Shown: positions 9,701-18,884 of the stretch, piece after piece | Layout: every line of letters starts with the position of its first letter | How positions within the stretch are numbered: position 1 is the stretch's first letter | Source: Cytophagaceae bacterium | GTDB lineage: Bacteria; Bacteroidota; Bacteroidia; Cytophagales; Spirosomataceae | Direction of reading: 5' to 3' | DNA: 64,000 nt | Assembly (NCBI GenBank): GCA_016722655.1 | Contig: JADKIR010000004.1 | Coordinates: 3,038,001 to 3,102,000, forward strand | Made by a program: the position numbers and the translations under genes | Notes under the pieces: model-generated | Database searches by the model: none | What the model saw: the letters and a program-made list of their open reading frames with translations, nothing else | Told to the model about the DNA's origin: nothing

Positions 9701-9708
9701 CAAATGTA
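9701..9708 (-). promoter_or_regulatory. -7 box immediately upstream of bamD
   Basis: TACATTTG on the minus strand ends only 4 nt before the bamD ATG. If it is used, the transcript would be leaderless or nearly so; alternatively it is a chance match. Confidence 0.3.
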
Positions 9709-9761
9709 CAAAATCCACAGCAATTAGAACGGAGGAAAATTAAAAATATTGAAGAGTAATA

Positions 9762-10310
9762 TTAATTGTGTCTGACAAGAAGTTTTTTTGTGGCTATTTT
9801 TTTACCATTTACAATTAATTGGTACATATAAAATCCTGATTCCCAACCAGAAGTATTGATTCTGATTTTCTCAGATGATTTTGTCAAATCAAAGTCAGCC
9901 ACGGGTTTACCTAGCAGGTTATAAAACGATAAACTTGCACTATTGTAGTCTCCATCAATTACATAGTCCAACGTAGTATATGAATCTGCCGGATTGGGAT
10001 ACACGTTTGAAATTTTATTTTTTTCAACATTACTTTCTGCAGCACTTGACAAAGTACTTTTGGGGTCTTGTTGTTTGCTTTTATTAACAATCAGCAAATC
10101 ACGGTAATATTGGGTATAATTCGTTTTGGAATTGAAAGTCAAAGATTTGGGTAGGCTGTTTTTTCCTAAAAGATTAGAATTAGCGTTAGTCTTTTTTGGA
10201 TCTTTTCCAATTGAAAGTCTTGATTGGCCTGCTGTTTTTTGACCCAATGCCACAGATACAGTCAAAAAGACTGCAATTGCTCCTGTAACTATATGAGTAA
10301 AAATTCGCAT
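9762..10310 (-). CDS. T9SS type A sorting-domain protein
   Basis: A 182-residue exported protein with a signal peptide (cleavage likely after SVALG) and a C-terminal type IX secretion sorting domain. The domain starts at VYPNPADSYTTLDYVI, continues through SLSFYNLLGKPV and SGWESGFYMYQLIVNGK, and ends with KKLLVRHN, a good match to the type A CTD pattern. This signal directs passage across the outer membrane by the T9SS. The 85 residues between signal peptide and CTD are low complexity, rich in Ser, Lys and Asn, and show no known domain, so the cargo function is unknown. The T9SS machinery itself is not in the window. Confidence 0.85.
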   Translation of the reverse strand: MRIFTHIVTGAIAVFLTVSVALGQKTAGQSRLSIGKDPKKTNANSNLLGKNSLPKSLTFNSKTNYTQYYRDLLIVNKSKQQDPKSTLSSAAESNVEKNKISNVYPNPADSYTTLDYVIDGDYNSASLSFYNLLGKPVADFDLTKSSEKIRINTSGWESGFYMYQLIVNGKKIATKKLLVRHN

Positions 10311-10478
10311 CGTTAATTCAAGTATAAATTTTGCTTATAATCAGACTTTTACAAAAATAATAAAATATTTTTCGCTTTCTACAATATTAGACGTTATTTT
10401 TTGTTAAAAGGTTGCCTTGAGAATAAAAAAAACTCTATTATTATTATTCTCAGCAAAAATTATACCTTATTTGATTAA

Positions 10479-10913
10479 TCAGCAGGGTATTTTTCCTACT
10501 CTTGTGGCGTGTCGTCCACCTTCAAACTCCGTCTCAATAAAAGTTTTAACATATAATAAAGCCTCCTCATCATCAATAAATCGGGCTGGCAAACACATAA
10601 TGTTGGCGTCGTTGTGTTGCCTGATCAGTTTGGCCACATTATTGTTCCATACTAATCCGGCCCTGATACCCTGATGCTTATTGGCAGTGATACAAACACC
10701 ATTTCCGCTGCCACAAATAAGTATTCCGAAATCAAATTCTTTGTTTTCGACAGCGGAAGCCAGTGGATGAACCGTGTCGGGATAATCCATTGAATCAGCA
10801 GTATATGGGCCAAAATCGGAGGTTTGGAAATTCTGACTTTGAAGCCAGTTTAGAATTTTTTTCTTATATTCGAAACCGGCGTGGTCGCCTCCAATAGCAA
10901 TTTTTAATGACAT
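10479..10913 (-). CDS. rpiB: Ribose-5-phosphate isomerase B
   Basis: A 144-residue RpiB/LacA/LacB-family enzyme that interconverts ribose 5-phosphate and ribulose 5-phosphate in the pentose phosphate pathway. Visible are the N-terminal IGGDHAGFEYK, YPDTVHPLA, the catalytic-cysteine loop ICGSGNGVCITANK and NDANIMCLPARF. The length is typical. A promoter-like box lies 21 nt upstream. The gene is divergent from the LOG gene, with 67 bp between the starts. Confidence 0.94.
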   Translation of the reverse strand: MSLKIAIGGDHAGFEYKKKILNWLQSQNFQTSDFGPYTADSMDYPDTVHPLASAVENKEFDFGILICGSGNGVCITANKHQGIRAGLVWNNNVAKLIRQHNDANIMCLPARFIDDEEALLYVKTFIETEFEGGRHATRVGKIPC

Positions 10914-10933
10914 TTTTGTTAAACTTTAAATTG

Positions 10934-10941
10934 CAAATATA
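10934..10941 (-). promoter_or_regulatory. -7 box for rpiB
   Basis: TATATTTG on the minus strand, 21 nt upstream of the rpiB ATG, within the divergent promoter region shared with the LOG gene. Confidence 0.45.
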
Positions 10942-10980
10942 CGTTTTAAATATCTTGTAGAGATAACAACAAATCAAAAA

Positions 10981-11694
10981 ATGGAAGAAATAATAGAAGA
11001 AGTTAAGATTAAAGAAGCTTTCCTGGAACGCACATGGAACGAAATTCAAAGTCAGGATTCATGGCAAATCTTTAAAGCCATGGCTGAGTTTGTACAAGGT
11101 TATGAGAAATTGGCTAAAATTGGTCCAAGTGTGTCCATATTTGGGTCGGCAAGAACCAAACCCGGTACAAAATATTATACAATGGCCGAAGAAATTGCCG
11201 CTAAATTAGTAGAAAAAGGATATGGGGTAATTACAGGAGGTGGCCCGGGCATAATGGAAGCAGGAAATAAAGGTGCCAAAGAAAAAAGGGGTAAGTCGAT
11301 TGGTCTGAATATAGTTTTGCCTTTTGAGCAAGTTCCTAACGACTATGTGGATAATGACAAGAGTATAAATTTCGATTACTTTTTTGCCAGAAAAGTATGT
11401 TTTATAAAATATTCTCAGGGGTTTGTGGTGTTGCCCGGTGGATTCGGGACATTGGATGAGCTATTTGAAGCTTTGACTTTGATTCAGACCAAGAAAATCG
11501 GTCGTTTTCCGATTGTTATGGTTGGAACAGAATATTGGGCAGGTCTGATTGATTGGGTAAAAAGTACGATGATTGCCGAAGGAAATATTAAACCGGATGA
11601 TTTAAACCTGATAAAAGTAGTTGATACTGCAGAGGAAGCTGCTAAAGTGATTGAAGACTTTTACAGTAAATATATGTTGCAGCCCAATTTCTAA
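10981..11694 (+). CDS. LOG family protein (TIGR00730-type phosphoribohydrolase)
   Basis: A 237-residue LOG-family protein with a Rossmann-like fold. The N-terminal SIFGSARTKPG nucleotide-binding loop, ITGGGPGIMEAGNKGA and the signature PGGFGTLDELFE are all present. Characterised members cleave nucleoside 5-prime-monophosphates such as cytokinin ribotides; bacterial members of this longer type may act as general nucleotide 5-prime-monophosphate nucleosidases. The substrate here is not decided. The protein is cytoplasmic. The gene stands alone, divergent from rpiB and convergent with dnaX. Confidence 0.88.
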   Translation: MEEIIEEVKIKEAFLERTWNEIQSQDSWQIFKAMAEFVQGYEKLAKIGPSVSIFGSARTKPGTKYYTMAEEIAAKLVEKGYGVITGGGPGIMEAGNKGAKEKRGKSIGLNIVLPFEQVPNDYVDNDKSINFDYFFARKVCFIKYSQGFVVLPGGFGTLDELFEALTLIQTKKIGRFPIVMVGTEYWAGLIDWVKSTMIAEGNIKPDDLNLIKVVDTAEEAAKVIEDFYSKYMLQPNF

Positions 11695-11706
11695 AAATTC
11701 CGGTTT

Positions 11707-12284
11707 TCAGAACATTAAATCCAAATCAAGGGATTCTTTTAGTTTCCAGAGGTTTGGATTTTTTTCGGCCATATTTTCAAACTTCTCCTGCTCAGTACGA
11801 GGCTTCATTTTAGTCTCTTCTGCCGTGATTATTGCTTCTATCTGAATAGTGCCATTATGAAGCTTTCTTTTTAGCAGTTCCAAAACATCCGACCTGATTT
11901 CGTAGAAAATATCCTTCAAAATCGTATTGGGAAGTTTGAAGGTCATGAGTGTACCCTCCAGTTCAAAATCTGATTCGAGTACACGGCTTTCGTTGGGCGA
12001 GGTTCGCTGGCGGGCGAGTTCCATCAAAACTCCCTTTGCCATCCCGAAAGTAAATTCTTTATTGTCTGTTATTTGAACTTCAAGACCACTGCTTGACTCC
12101 TTGGCTGTGTTGACGGCCTCTTCCAATGCTTTTACAGAGCGTAAAGATTTCATCGGTTTTCTGATCAGATTTTCAGTGGAAACCGATGGCGTTAGATTTG
12201 GAAGAGTTTGATTCTGGGCTGGCTGACTTACCGGATTTACTTGTACCGGAGGTTCAGAACTTTCTTCAACTACTTTTTTTTTTT
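11707..12284 (-). CDS. dnaX: dnaX tau-specific C-terminal part, reached by a -1 frame change
   Basis: This frame continues the DnaX protein after the A11 run. Reading GKKKK then VVEESSEPPVQVNPV gives a Pro/Gln/Ser-rich linker followed by a C-terminal domain (MKSLRSVKALEEAV to SLDLDLMF) like those ending Bacteroidota gamma/tau proteins. There is no start codon for independent translation until ATG 12153, which would leave out the linker. The combined product would be 569 residues, the normal size of tau in the phylum. The -1 shift may be programmed slippage (ribosomal or transcriptional) or a one-base homopolymer error; sequence alone does not separate these. Confidence 0.75.
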
Positions 12285-13415
12285 GCCCTCAGTATCCTGA
12301 AGACCCCCCATATTTAATACGGCGTTGATTTGGGAAAGCTTCAAAAGCCCGATTTCTACATGTAAACGTTGGTTTTTGGAAGCTTTATAGTTGATGTCTA
12401 TCTGGCTGCCCACACTTAATGCTGAAAGTAGGAAACTGGTGCTAACTTTCTGAGCCTGAGACAGATATTTTTGTTTGATATTTTCAGAAATCTCAAGAAT
12501 ATCAATGGTGGCAGGGTTTTTACAAACCAGAATATTGCGGAAATGCTCGTTGAGCCCAACAATAAACTGATGCGTATCAAAGCCCTTGGCAATGATTTCA
12601 TTCAAGATTAAAAGTACATCTGTAATATTGCCTTCGCTGAGAGCATCCAGCATTTTTAGATAATAGTCGTAATCAAGGACGTGGAGGTTTTCGAGAACGT
12701 TTTTATAGCTTAGTTTTCTATCTGTCGAAAAAGTGACGTTAAGGTCAAACATCGAGAGGGCATCTCTCAGTCCTCCGTCGGCCTTTTGTGCAATTAGTTC
12801 GAGTGCTTCTTCCTCAAATTCTATTTCTTCTTTTTGAGCTATGCCTGCCAGATGACCCGATATATCTTTATTTTGAATTCTATTAAAATCAAAGATCTGA
12901 CATCTACTGAGAATCGTTGGCAGAATCTTATGTTTTTCGGTGGTAGCTAAAATAAAAATAGCATACGAAGGTGGCTCTTCCAGTGTTTTCAGGAATGCAT
13001 TAAATGCAGCCTGTGAAAGCATGTGTACCTCGTCAATGATATATACTTTGTATTTACCGTCCTGAGGCGGGAACCTTACCTGATCAATCAGATTTCTGAT
13101 GTCCTCCACAGAGTTGTTGGATGCGGCGTCAAGTTCATGTATATTAAACGATGCATTCTGGTCAAAATTTTTGCAGGAAGCACACTGGTTACACGGCTCA
13201 ATGTGTTCGTTTACGTTCTGGCAGTTAATGGTTTTTGCCAAAATACGGGCACAAGTGGTTTTACCTACCCCACGGGGTCCTGTAAAAAGAAATGCCTGGG
13301 CTAATTGATTGGTTTTTATGGCGTTGCGTAGGGTGGTGGTAATATGCGACTGACCTACAACCGAATCGAAAGTAATCGGGCGGTATTTTCGGGCAGATAC
13401 GACAAAATTTTCCAT
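12270..13415 (-). CDS. dnaX: DNA polymerase III gamma/tau subunit, gamma-like zero-frame product
   Basis: A 381-residue clamp-loader ATPase that loads the sliding clamp during replication. Domains: an AAA+ module with Walker A GPRGVGKT (residues 46-53), a zinc module (CNQCASC), Walker B VYIIDEVHML, sensor 1 and the SRC arginine finger in ILSRCQIF, followed by the lid and collar domains. The zero frame ends in GKKKK and a TAG immediately after an A11 run. This gives a natural gamma-like protein lacking the tau C-terminus, which lies in the -1 frame. A TATATTTG box sits 5 nt upstream of the ATG. Confidence 0.93.
   Translation of the reverse strand: MENFVVSARKYRPITFDSVVGQSHITTTLRNAIKTNQLAQAFLFTGPRGVGKTTCARILAKTINCQNVNEHIEPCNQCASCKNFDQNASFNIHELDAASNNSVEDIRNLIDQVRFPPQDGKYKVYIIDEVHMLSQAAFNAFLKTLEEPPSYAIFILATTEKHKILPTILSRCQIFDFNRIQNKDISGHLAGIAQKEEIEFEEEALELIAQKADGGLRDALSMFDLNVTFSTDRKLSYKNVLENLHVLDYDYYLKMLDALSEGNITDVLLILNEIIAKGFDTHQFIVGLNEHFRNILVCKNPATIDILEISENIKQKYLSQAQKVSTSFLLSALSVGSQIDINYKASKNQRLHVEIGLLKLSQINAVLNMGGLQDTEGKKKK
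12274..12284 (-). promoter_or_regulatory. A11 slippage-prone run in dnaX
   Basis: Eleven consecutive T on the plus strand (A on the coding strand), followed by G, lie directly before the zero-frame TAG (12270-12272). The coding strand contains the A AAA AAG slippery heptamer, and an A11 run also permits RNA polymerase slippage as known for Thermus dnaX. No stable downstream hairpin was obvious. Confidence 0.55.
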
Positions 13416-13419
13416 GTGG

Positions 13420-13427
13420 CAAATATA
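13420..13427 (-). promoter_or_regulatory. -7 box at the dnaX start
   Basis: TATATTTG on the minus strand ends 5 nt before the dnaX ATG, so use of this box would give a leaderless transcript. Confidence 0.3.
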
Positions 13428-13593
13428 GGAAAGAAAACCTAATTGCTCAGAAAATATTTGCTTTTAGCTAGTTTTTTTGGCAAAAAAATGTCTTGTTTTT
13501 GATGAAATTATTTGCTGAATATCATGTTCTTTTTTCGAAAAAAAATCCCTGAAATAGATTTAAGTAATTGATTATTAAAATATTGTGATTTTT

Positions 13594-15537
13594 TCAATTT
13601 TTCACAAAAACTACTTTTGATTGGTCAAATTTATTGACTTGTCTGATGAAACTGATCAATTGGGTATATTCTTCTTTAGGATATACTCCACCTTTCATAA
13701 TTAACTCCCGCTTCATGGTAAGTTTGTTTTCATTCATCAAAAAACTGATGATATAAGTGCCAAAAGACTGGGTTAATTTTGCCTCTTTGGGCATAGATTC
13801 CACTTTGAAATTTGCCGGAATTGTAAATGTCATTTCATCAGAATCTTTAAAAGTAAAAACGTTGGGGTCCAGATATAATTCGTGCTTTCTGTCGGCTTTC
13901 TCAGGTATATTACTGATAAACTTTGAAAAGATATTAGGTTTCAAAAACAACCTTGGTCCGCTTAAAGAACCATATTTTGTGATATTTACATCAAACTTTT
14001 CTTTTATTAATGGTATAGTAGCTTTAACACTTTCAAACCTGGGATCGGAAATAACTGAATTGGCCAGATTTATTTTTTTAATAACCCATTCTTTTTGTTC
14101 TGAAGGAGTACTATTTAAAAGAAGATTGAAGCGACTTTCCTGTTGAATGCCAGAATATTCTGCCTGATATTTTGCATAAATATTTCCATTTTCATCCATG
14201 TTAATCTCTGCTTTTCTAGATTGTAAATTTTCTTCAGGCTTATAGTGAATAGTATTTACAATTTCAGAAGTATTTTCCTTTATAAGTAAACCTTTGCGAT
14301 TGCCTGTATGGTCTCCTAGGTAGCCAGCGGGTGTATTTTGACTGGTACATTCCAGCCATATCGTGTCTTTTGCCATGGGTACACACACAAATACATGATT
14401 AAATGTATCCTCGGGGAAGTCTTCGAAGAAATATGGAGTAATATCACCCGCATGAATCAATGTTGGATATGCCTTAATATTTTGACTTTTTAACAAAGCT
14501 ATGGTGTAATTTGAAAGGGCTTTACAGTCGCCATATCCTTTTTTTGCCACATCTTCAGCTTTCATGGATTGCCAACCACCAATATCCAGATTTATAGCAA
14601 AATATCGGGTGTGAGACTGCATAAATTCATAAATCTTACTGACTTTTTTGTGTGTATCTTTCTCATTACCAATATATTCTTTAAGTTTAGTAATAGTTTC
14701 CTGAGGGAGAAAATCACGGCCCTGATTGAGTTTTAAATAGAAATTTCCCACATCATTCCAAGTATTGAAAATGCCTCTATATTCTGCCATTTTAAATTTT
14801 GAAGGTGATAAAATCACATAAGGATTATTTTCACGAAACACAAATTCTTCACTTTTTTGAGGAGGGAAGTTTTTCAGATTCCAGATTTCTACCCTGTATT
14901 TTTCGTCTTTCTGAACATTTGAACTAATTAGATTTTCTTTTTTTCTATAAAATCCGTTTTCAGTTGATTTTATAATAAGAGAAGAACTTTCAATACCAGT
15001 TAAGTCGTATTTTATGGGAGTCCAATTTGGATATAAAAAAGTATTAGTGTTTTCTAGTTCATAACTAAACTCAATTGTATAGGGATAGCTATATTTTTTT
15101 TTATCAAAGGCGGCAATTTTCACTCTTGAATCATCGACCTCAAGGGCGTAGGTGTAAGTTGCATAATCGGAAATCTCGCTGTGCTTGAGTTTTTTTAAGC
15201 TTTCTCCAAAGGCATCATATATTGTACCTTCAATTTTTTTAACTTTGGAATATTTATCATAATATGCCTGAAATACTGCAAAGTTTTCTTCACCTTTTTC
15301 ATTAAAAATAGTTACTGCCCAGTTTTTTTCAATCGTAAATTTTGAATCTGATTCAACAGTTAAAATGGTATTGTCAAATCTTACCACAGCATCTGCATTT
15401 TCTTTTAAATGGGCTGGTATTTTACTGGCAGCCAGGTTGTTTTGTCCAAATATTGTATTTGATGCTGATAAAATAAAGAGAAATATTATCAAGAGATTTA
15501 GTTTCATTTTTGTTTTCATTTTTATGGTGAATAGCAT
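13594..15537 (-). CDS. DUF3857/transglutaminase-like exported protein
   Basis: A 647-residue exported protein with an N-terminal DUF3857 beta domain and a central transglutaminase-like fold. The papain-like triad is mostly visible: Cys in YGDCKALSNY, His in DTFNHVFVCV, and a third position in DTIWLECTS where the usual Asp is Glu or displaced. The start at 15537 (TAATG overlap with the upstream gene) implies translational coupling, but Met at 15519 gives a better signal peptide ending near SNTIFGQ. Function in the family is unknown; periplasmic location is likely. It is paired with a second DUF3857 gene directly upstream, apparently by ancient duplication. Confidence 0.82.
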   Translation of the reverse strand: MLFTIKMKTKMKLNLLIIFLFILSASNTIFGQNNLAASKIPAHLKENADAVVRFDNTILTVESDSKFTIEKNWAVTIFNEKGEENFAVFQAYYDKYSKVKKIEGTIYDAFGESLKKLKHSEISDYATYTYALEVDDSRVKIAAFDKKKYSYPYTIEFSYELENTNTFLYPNWTPIKYDLTGIESSSLIIKSTENGFYRKKENLISSNVQKDEKYRVEIWNLKNFPPQKSEEFVFRENNPYVILSPSKFKMAEYRGIFNTWNDVGNFYLKLNQGRDFLPQETITKLKEYIGNEKDTHKKVSKIYEFMQSHTRYFAINLDIGGWQSMKAEDVAKKGYGDCKALSNYTIALLKSQNIKAYPTLIHAGDITPYFFEDFPEDTFNHVFVCVPMAKDTIWLECTSQNTPAGYLGDHTGNRKGLLIKENTSEIVNTIHYKPEENLQSRKAEINMDENGNIYAKYQAEYSGIQQESRFNLLLNSTPSEQKEWVIKKINLANSVISDPRFESVKATIPLIKEKFDVNITKYGSLSGPRLFLKPNIFSKFISNIPEKADRKHELYLDPNVFTFKDSDEMTFTIPANFKVESMPKEAKLTQSFGTYIISFLMNENKLTMKRELIMKGGVYPKEEYTQLISFIRQVNKFDQSKVVFVKN

Positions 15538-17525
15538 TATTGTTCTTTTTTCAATACCAACTGTTCTGCATGTTTTTGAACGATTCTGTTATAAAATTCT
15601 TTCAAATCATGGTATTGTGCAGAGGAATATGAAGAGTTTTTTAAGGTCAGCTTACTTACAACCGTATATGTATTATTTGCCTGATCATACACCGAATTAA
15701 AAGTAAATAAAGCAGACTTGTCGGGGTTAGAAAGTGCAACATTACCTGGTTTTGACTCAATTTTATAGCCTTTTGGAAGATGTATTGTGTTTTTTACCAT
15801 CTTTTCAGATGGATAACCATAATCAACCGGATACAATCTGTTTTCTTCTTTAAAAGGATTTTCTTTGATTTGGTCAAAAGTTATTGGACTGATATAGATA
15901 AAATCTTCATCATTAAGCCCTTCTTCGGCCTTTAGTTCACAAGTGACCAAAGCGATATTTTCCGGATTATCAAAATCTTTCAGATTAATGTTAGAAACCT
16001 GGTATCCTGTTAATCCGTTTTTTACATTTTCAATATATTTTTCTTTTCCCAGAGATTTTAAGGAATTTCTATGACTATAACCTGAATATCCTGAGTGTGA
16101 AAGTTCATATTTTCCAGAAATTTCTCCCTTTTCAGTATCGAAAATCAAATCGGTTGACAAAAAATATCTGTATTTTTCGGCAGGAGTTAAAACAATAAAT
16201 TTCCCGCCATTGCCATTGATTTCGAAGCCATCACCATTGAGGCAATTATATGGAAGCATTCCAAATTTGACATGGTCGTCGCTGATATCCAACACAACCG
16301 ATTTGTCAGGGAGCTCAACTTTACAAACCACATAATTTAATTTATCAAGTAATGGAATGTGCTGGAAAATTTTACCATTGTCACGCGTACTGAGTAACAC
16401 AGGAGTTGCATTATAATTAAGTTCCTTCAATAATGCCACCAACATAATATTGAGTTCGTTAGGCTTTCCTTTTTTGTTTTCAAATACTTTTTTAAGGTCA
16501 CTCACAAACAAGTTACCATTGTTTTCGTCGGCATCCATTTGTCGTGACATATATTCATAAACTTTCATCAGCCTTTCATTTGGGTCCTGAATTACCTCAA
16601 ATTTTTTAACCAAATCTTTCAAATAATTGGCTTTTTTATATTTCATTCCGAAGTTTTCATGTAAAAACATGGTCCTGTCTATGTCACTCCAGGTGGTAGA
16701 ATAGTTTTTAAAAGGTTGACCAGGAAGAGATACGCTCGTGAGTTCAAATTCAATTTTGGAAAGATAATCTTCATCGGTACTTATAAAAGATTCGTCTTTA
16801 AAAGCAGGTGCGTTGGTCATTGTAAATTTATAGTTCAAGCCGAAACAATCTAATTGTGTATGGCCCATATTTACTCTTTTTTCTTCTTTTTCGGTTTTGG
16901 CTAGCCTCAGGTAGCCTCCCATTGTGATTTTATAATATAAATGAGAGGGAATTGTGATTTCGTATTCACTGTAAATTTTTGGAATATCACCCTGAAAATA
17001 CCAGGTTCTGGGATTATTGATGGTGTTTAATGGCGTTACTTTGCGGTATTTATATTCTATGATACAGCCTTCTTTTACATTAGGGAAAGTTGCTTTTTTT
17101 CGAAACCATTTGTCGCCCCTTTTTTCTTCGAAAATATCTTTTTTGGTTAATGACGTCTTTTTTATCAAGCCATTTTCCATCCAAAAAGTATTTCCTTCAA
17201 AATCTGTTATTCTTTCCGATTCGGTAAAAGTATTTTGATAATAACTGATCTGGACTACGCCCAAATCATAAGCCGAACTTTTTAGAATATGCTTTCTGAC
17301 AAAAACTTCGGTTTCATAAACCAGACCCAGGTTATCATCATAAGAAAATCTGGTTTCGCCTTTTTCATAAAGCGTCACGGCCTTAGCTGAAGTATCAATG
17401 GCATAGCTTTTAACTTTTAAATCTGTCAGGCTAACCTTGCCAAATTCGACTTTTAAGGGAGTAAATTGTGCAAATGCGAACATAGTATAGATACTCATCG
17501 CAAAAGTGAGGAACAGGGATTTCAT
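15537..17525 (-). CDS. DUF3857 exported protein with degenerate transglutaminase core
   Basis: A 662-residue protein with a signal peptide (SIYTMFAFAQ) and the same DUF3857 plus transglutaminase-like architecture as its downstream neighbour. The position of the catalytic Cys loop reads KKGKPNELNIMLVALLKELN, so the cysteine is absent and the protein is unlikely to act as a protease or transglutaminase. This loss is common in one of the tandem copies in Bacteroidota. Its stop codon overlaps the next start (TAATG), indicating coupled expression, possibly of two partner subunits (inference). Confidence 0.82.
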   Translation of the reverse strand: MKSLFLTFAMSIYTMFAFAQFTPLKVEFGKVSLTDLKVKSYAIDTSAKAVTLYEKGETRFSYDDNLGLVYETEVFVRKHILKSSAYDLGVVQISYYQNTFTESERITDFEGNTFWMENGLIKKTSLTKKDIFEEKRGDKWFRKKATFPNVKEGCIIEYKYRKVTPLNTINNPRTWYFQGDIPKIYSEYEITIPSHLYYKITMGGYLRLAKTEKEEKRVNMGHTQLDCFGLNYKFTMTNAPAFKDESFISTDEDYLSKIEFELTSVSLPGQPFKNYSTTWSDIDRTMFLHENFGMKYKKANYLKDLVKKFEVIQDPNERLMKVYEYMSRQMDADENNGNLFVSDLKKVFENKKGKPNELNIMLVALLKELNYNATPVLLSTRDNGKIFQHIPLLDKLNYVVCKVELPDKSVVLDISDDHVKFGMLPYNCLNGDGFEINGNGGKFIVLTPAEKYRYFLSTDLIFDTEKGEISGKYELSHSGYSGYSHRNSLKSLGKEKYIENVKNGLTGYQVSNINLKDFDNPENIALVTCELKAEEGLNDEDFIYISPITFDQIKENPFKEENRLYPVDYGYPSEKMVKNTIHLPKGYKIESKPGNVALSNPDKSALFTFNSVYDQANNTYTVVSKLTLKNSSYSSAQYHDLKEFYNRIVQKHAEQLVLKKEQ

Positions 17526-17662
17526 TGGTGTATAAATTTTGTTTTGAAAAATTGTGGAGTTTCAATGTTTTGGGATTGAACTTCAAACCAAAATTAACAA
17601 GAATTGTACCATTTGTGTGAAAAGGAATGTTCAAAATTTTGAAAAATCAGGAATTTTTAAAA

Positions 17663-17710
17663 GAGAAAATAAAAAAATAACCATTCAAATTTTTAGAATG
17701 AATGGTTATT
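17663..17710 (-). terminator. Terminator downstream of the AIM24 gene
   Basis: A perfect 12-bp inverted repeat (17676-17687 with 17699-17710, 11-nt loop) is followed on the minus strand by a T-rich tract, 36 nt after the stop. Confidence 0.8.
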
Positions 17711-17745
17711 CAAATATTTAGAAATTGATATTTTAGTTTAAATAT

Positions 17746-18525
17746 TTAACGCTCAAAAATATTTCCCAGACCGCCAATTATACTTCCGCCTTCTTTGGTG
17801 GCATTTCCGCCATAAGGAGTAAGCCTTTGGATAAGTTTTGAAATCGGCATGGATTGAATCCAGACTTTACCTGTACCGCTCAAAGTAGCCAAAAACATAC
17901 CTTCTCCACCAAAAATCATGGAGCGGAGGCCACCGGCACTCTGGATATCAAAATTAAGTTGAGGCTCAAAGGCAACAATACAACCTGTATCGATTCTGAG
18001 GGTTTCGTTTTGCAGTGTTTTCTCCATCACAACACCTCCGGAATGAATAAATGCAAGACCATCACCCGTGATTCTTTCCAAAATAAACCCTTCACCACCA
18101 AAAAGCCCGGCTCCGAATCGCTTGTTGAAGTGAATCGAAATGCTGGTGCCCATGGCCGCACACAGGAAAGCATCTTTTTGGACAATCAACGTGTTCTGGA
18201 ATATCTCACCCAGATTCACCGCCTTTATGGTGCCGGGATATGGTGCAGCAAATGCCACTTTCTTTTTGCCGTTTCCACGGTTGGTAAAGTGGGTCATAAA
18301 AAGCGATTCACCCATCAAGACCCGTGAACCGGCTTGTAATAATTTTCCCAGAAAACCTTGATTGGGTTGTGAACCGTCGCCCATCACAGTGTCAAAGGTG
18401 ATGCCGTCTTCCATATATAACATTGAACCAGCCTCGGCAACCACAGTTTCTGCCGGATCTAGCTCAATCTCTACGACCTGGATGTCTTCACCCAAAATCT
18501 TATAGTCTATTTCATGACTTTTCAT
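17746..18525 (-). CDS. AIM24 family protein (TIGR00266)
   Basis: A 259-residue cytoplasmic protein of the AIM24/TIGR00266 family, a beta-sandwich fold related to TRAP-like proteins with no proven bacterial function. Typical features are [13 protein letters not shown] near the N-terminus, repeated Gly-rich strands ([27 protein letters not shown]) and a C-terminal glycine-rich tail. Its start overlaps the end of a 62-residue gene by 14 bp, so the two are likely translated together. The yeast homologue acts in mitochondria, which gives no direct bacterial role. Confidence 0.85.
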   Translation of the reverse strand: MKSHEIDYKILGEDIQVVEIELDPAETVVAEAGSMLYMEDGITFDTVMGDGSQPNQGFLGKLLQAGSRVLMGESLFMTHFTNRGNGKKKVAFAAPYPGTIKAVNLGEIFQNTLIVQKDAFLCAAMGTSISIHFNKRFGAGLFGGEGFILERITGDGLAFIHSGGVVMEKTLQNETLRIDTGCIVAFEPQLNFDIQSAGGLRSMIFGGEGMFLATLSGTGKVWIQSMPISKLIQRLTPYGGNATKEGGSIIGGLGNIFER

Positions 18526-18700
18526 CGTCTTTCAAATGTTTAAGTTTTTTATCTTCTACTTTTTGATTTAAAAAATCATTGATTTTTTCGATGTTGTACG
18601 ACATCTGGATCTCTCCAAAAGAATTAACCGTAACATCAAATCCCTGGAGGTCTTTGTGTACTTTAGGCAATTCCACTTTTTCTTTTTTCTTTTTATTCAT
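18512..18700 (-). CDS. Small conserved protein upstream of the AIM24 gene
   Basis: A 62-residue charged protein starting at ATG 18700 ([18 protein letters not shown]). The frame runs further upstream to 18823 but that part is low-complexity and lacks a good start. The phrase [18 protein letters not shown] followed by a Lys/Glu-rich end resembles small Bacteroidota proteins of unknown function. The 14-bp overlap with the AIM24 start supports expression as one unit. No known domain is recognised. Confidence 0.65.
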   Translation of the reverse strand: MNKKKKEKVELPKVHKDLQGFDVTVNSFGEIQMSYNIEKINDFLNQKVEDKKLKHLKDDEKS

Positions 18701-18884
18701 TCCGGTAATGATTGAATTAAGTACAAATCTACAAAGCAAAATCGTGAAAAAATCATTTTGTTGGGTTACGGATTTTTTGTCTGTCAAACGGAAAAAAAAC
18801 GATTTGAAAATACTTTGGAACAAATGATTTTAATAATTAATAAAAAATCTTAATATTGTAACATTACTATTCAAACCAAATAAA

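Noticed and set aside
18512..18823. A 103-residue form of the small gene before the AIM24 gene
   Set aside because: The first 41 residues are low-complexity with no usable start; ATG 18700 gives the conserved part.
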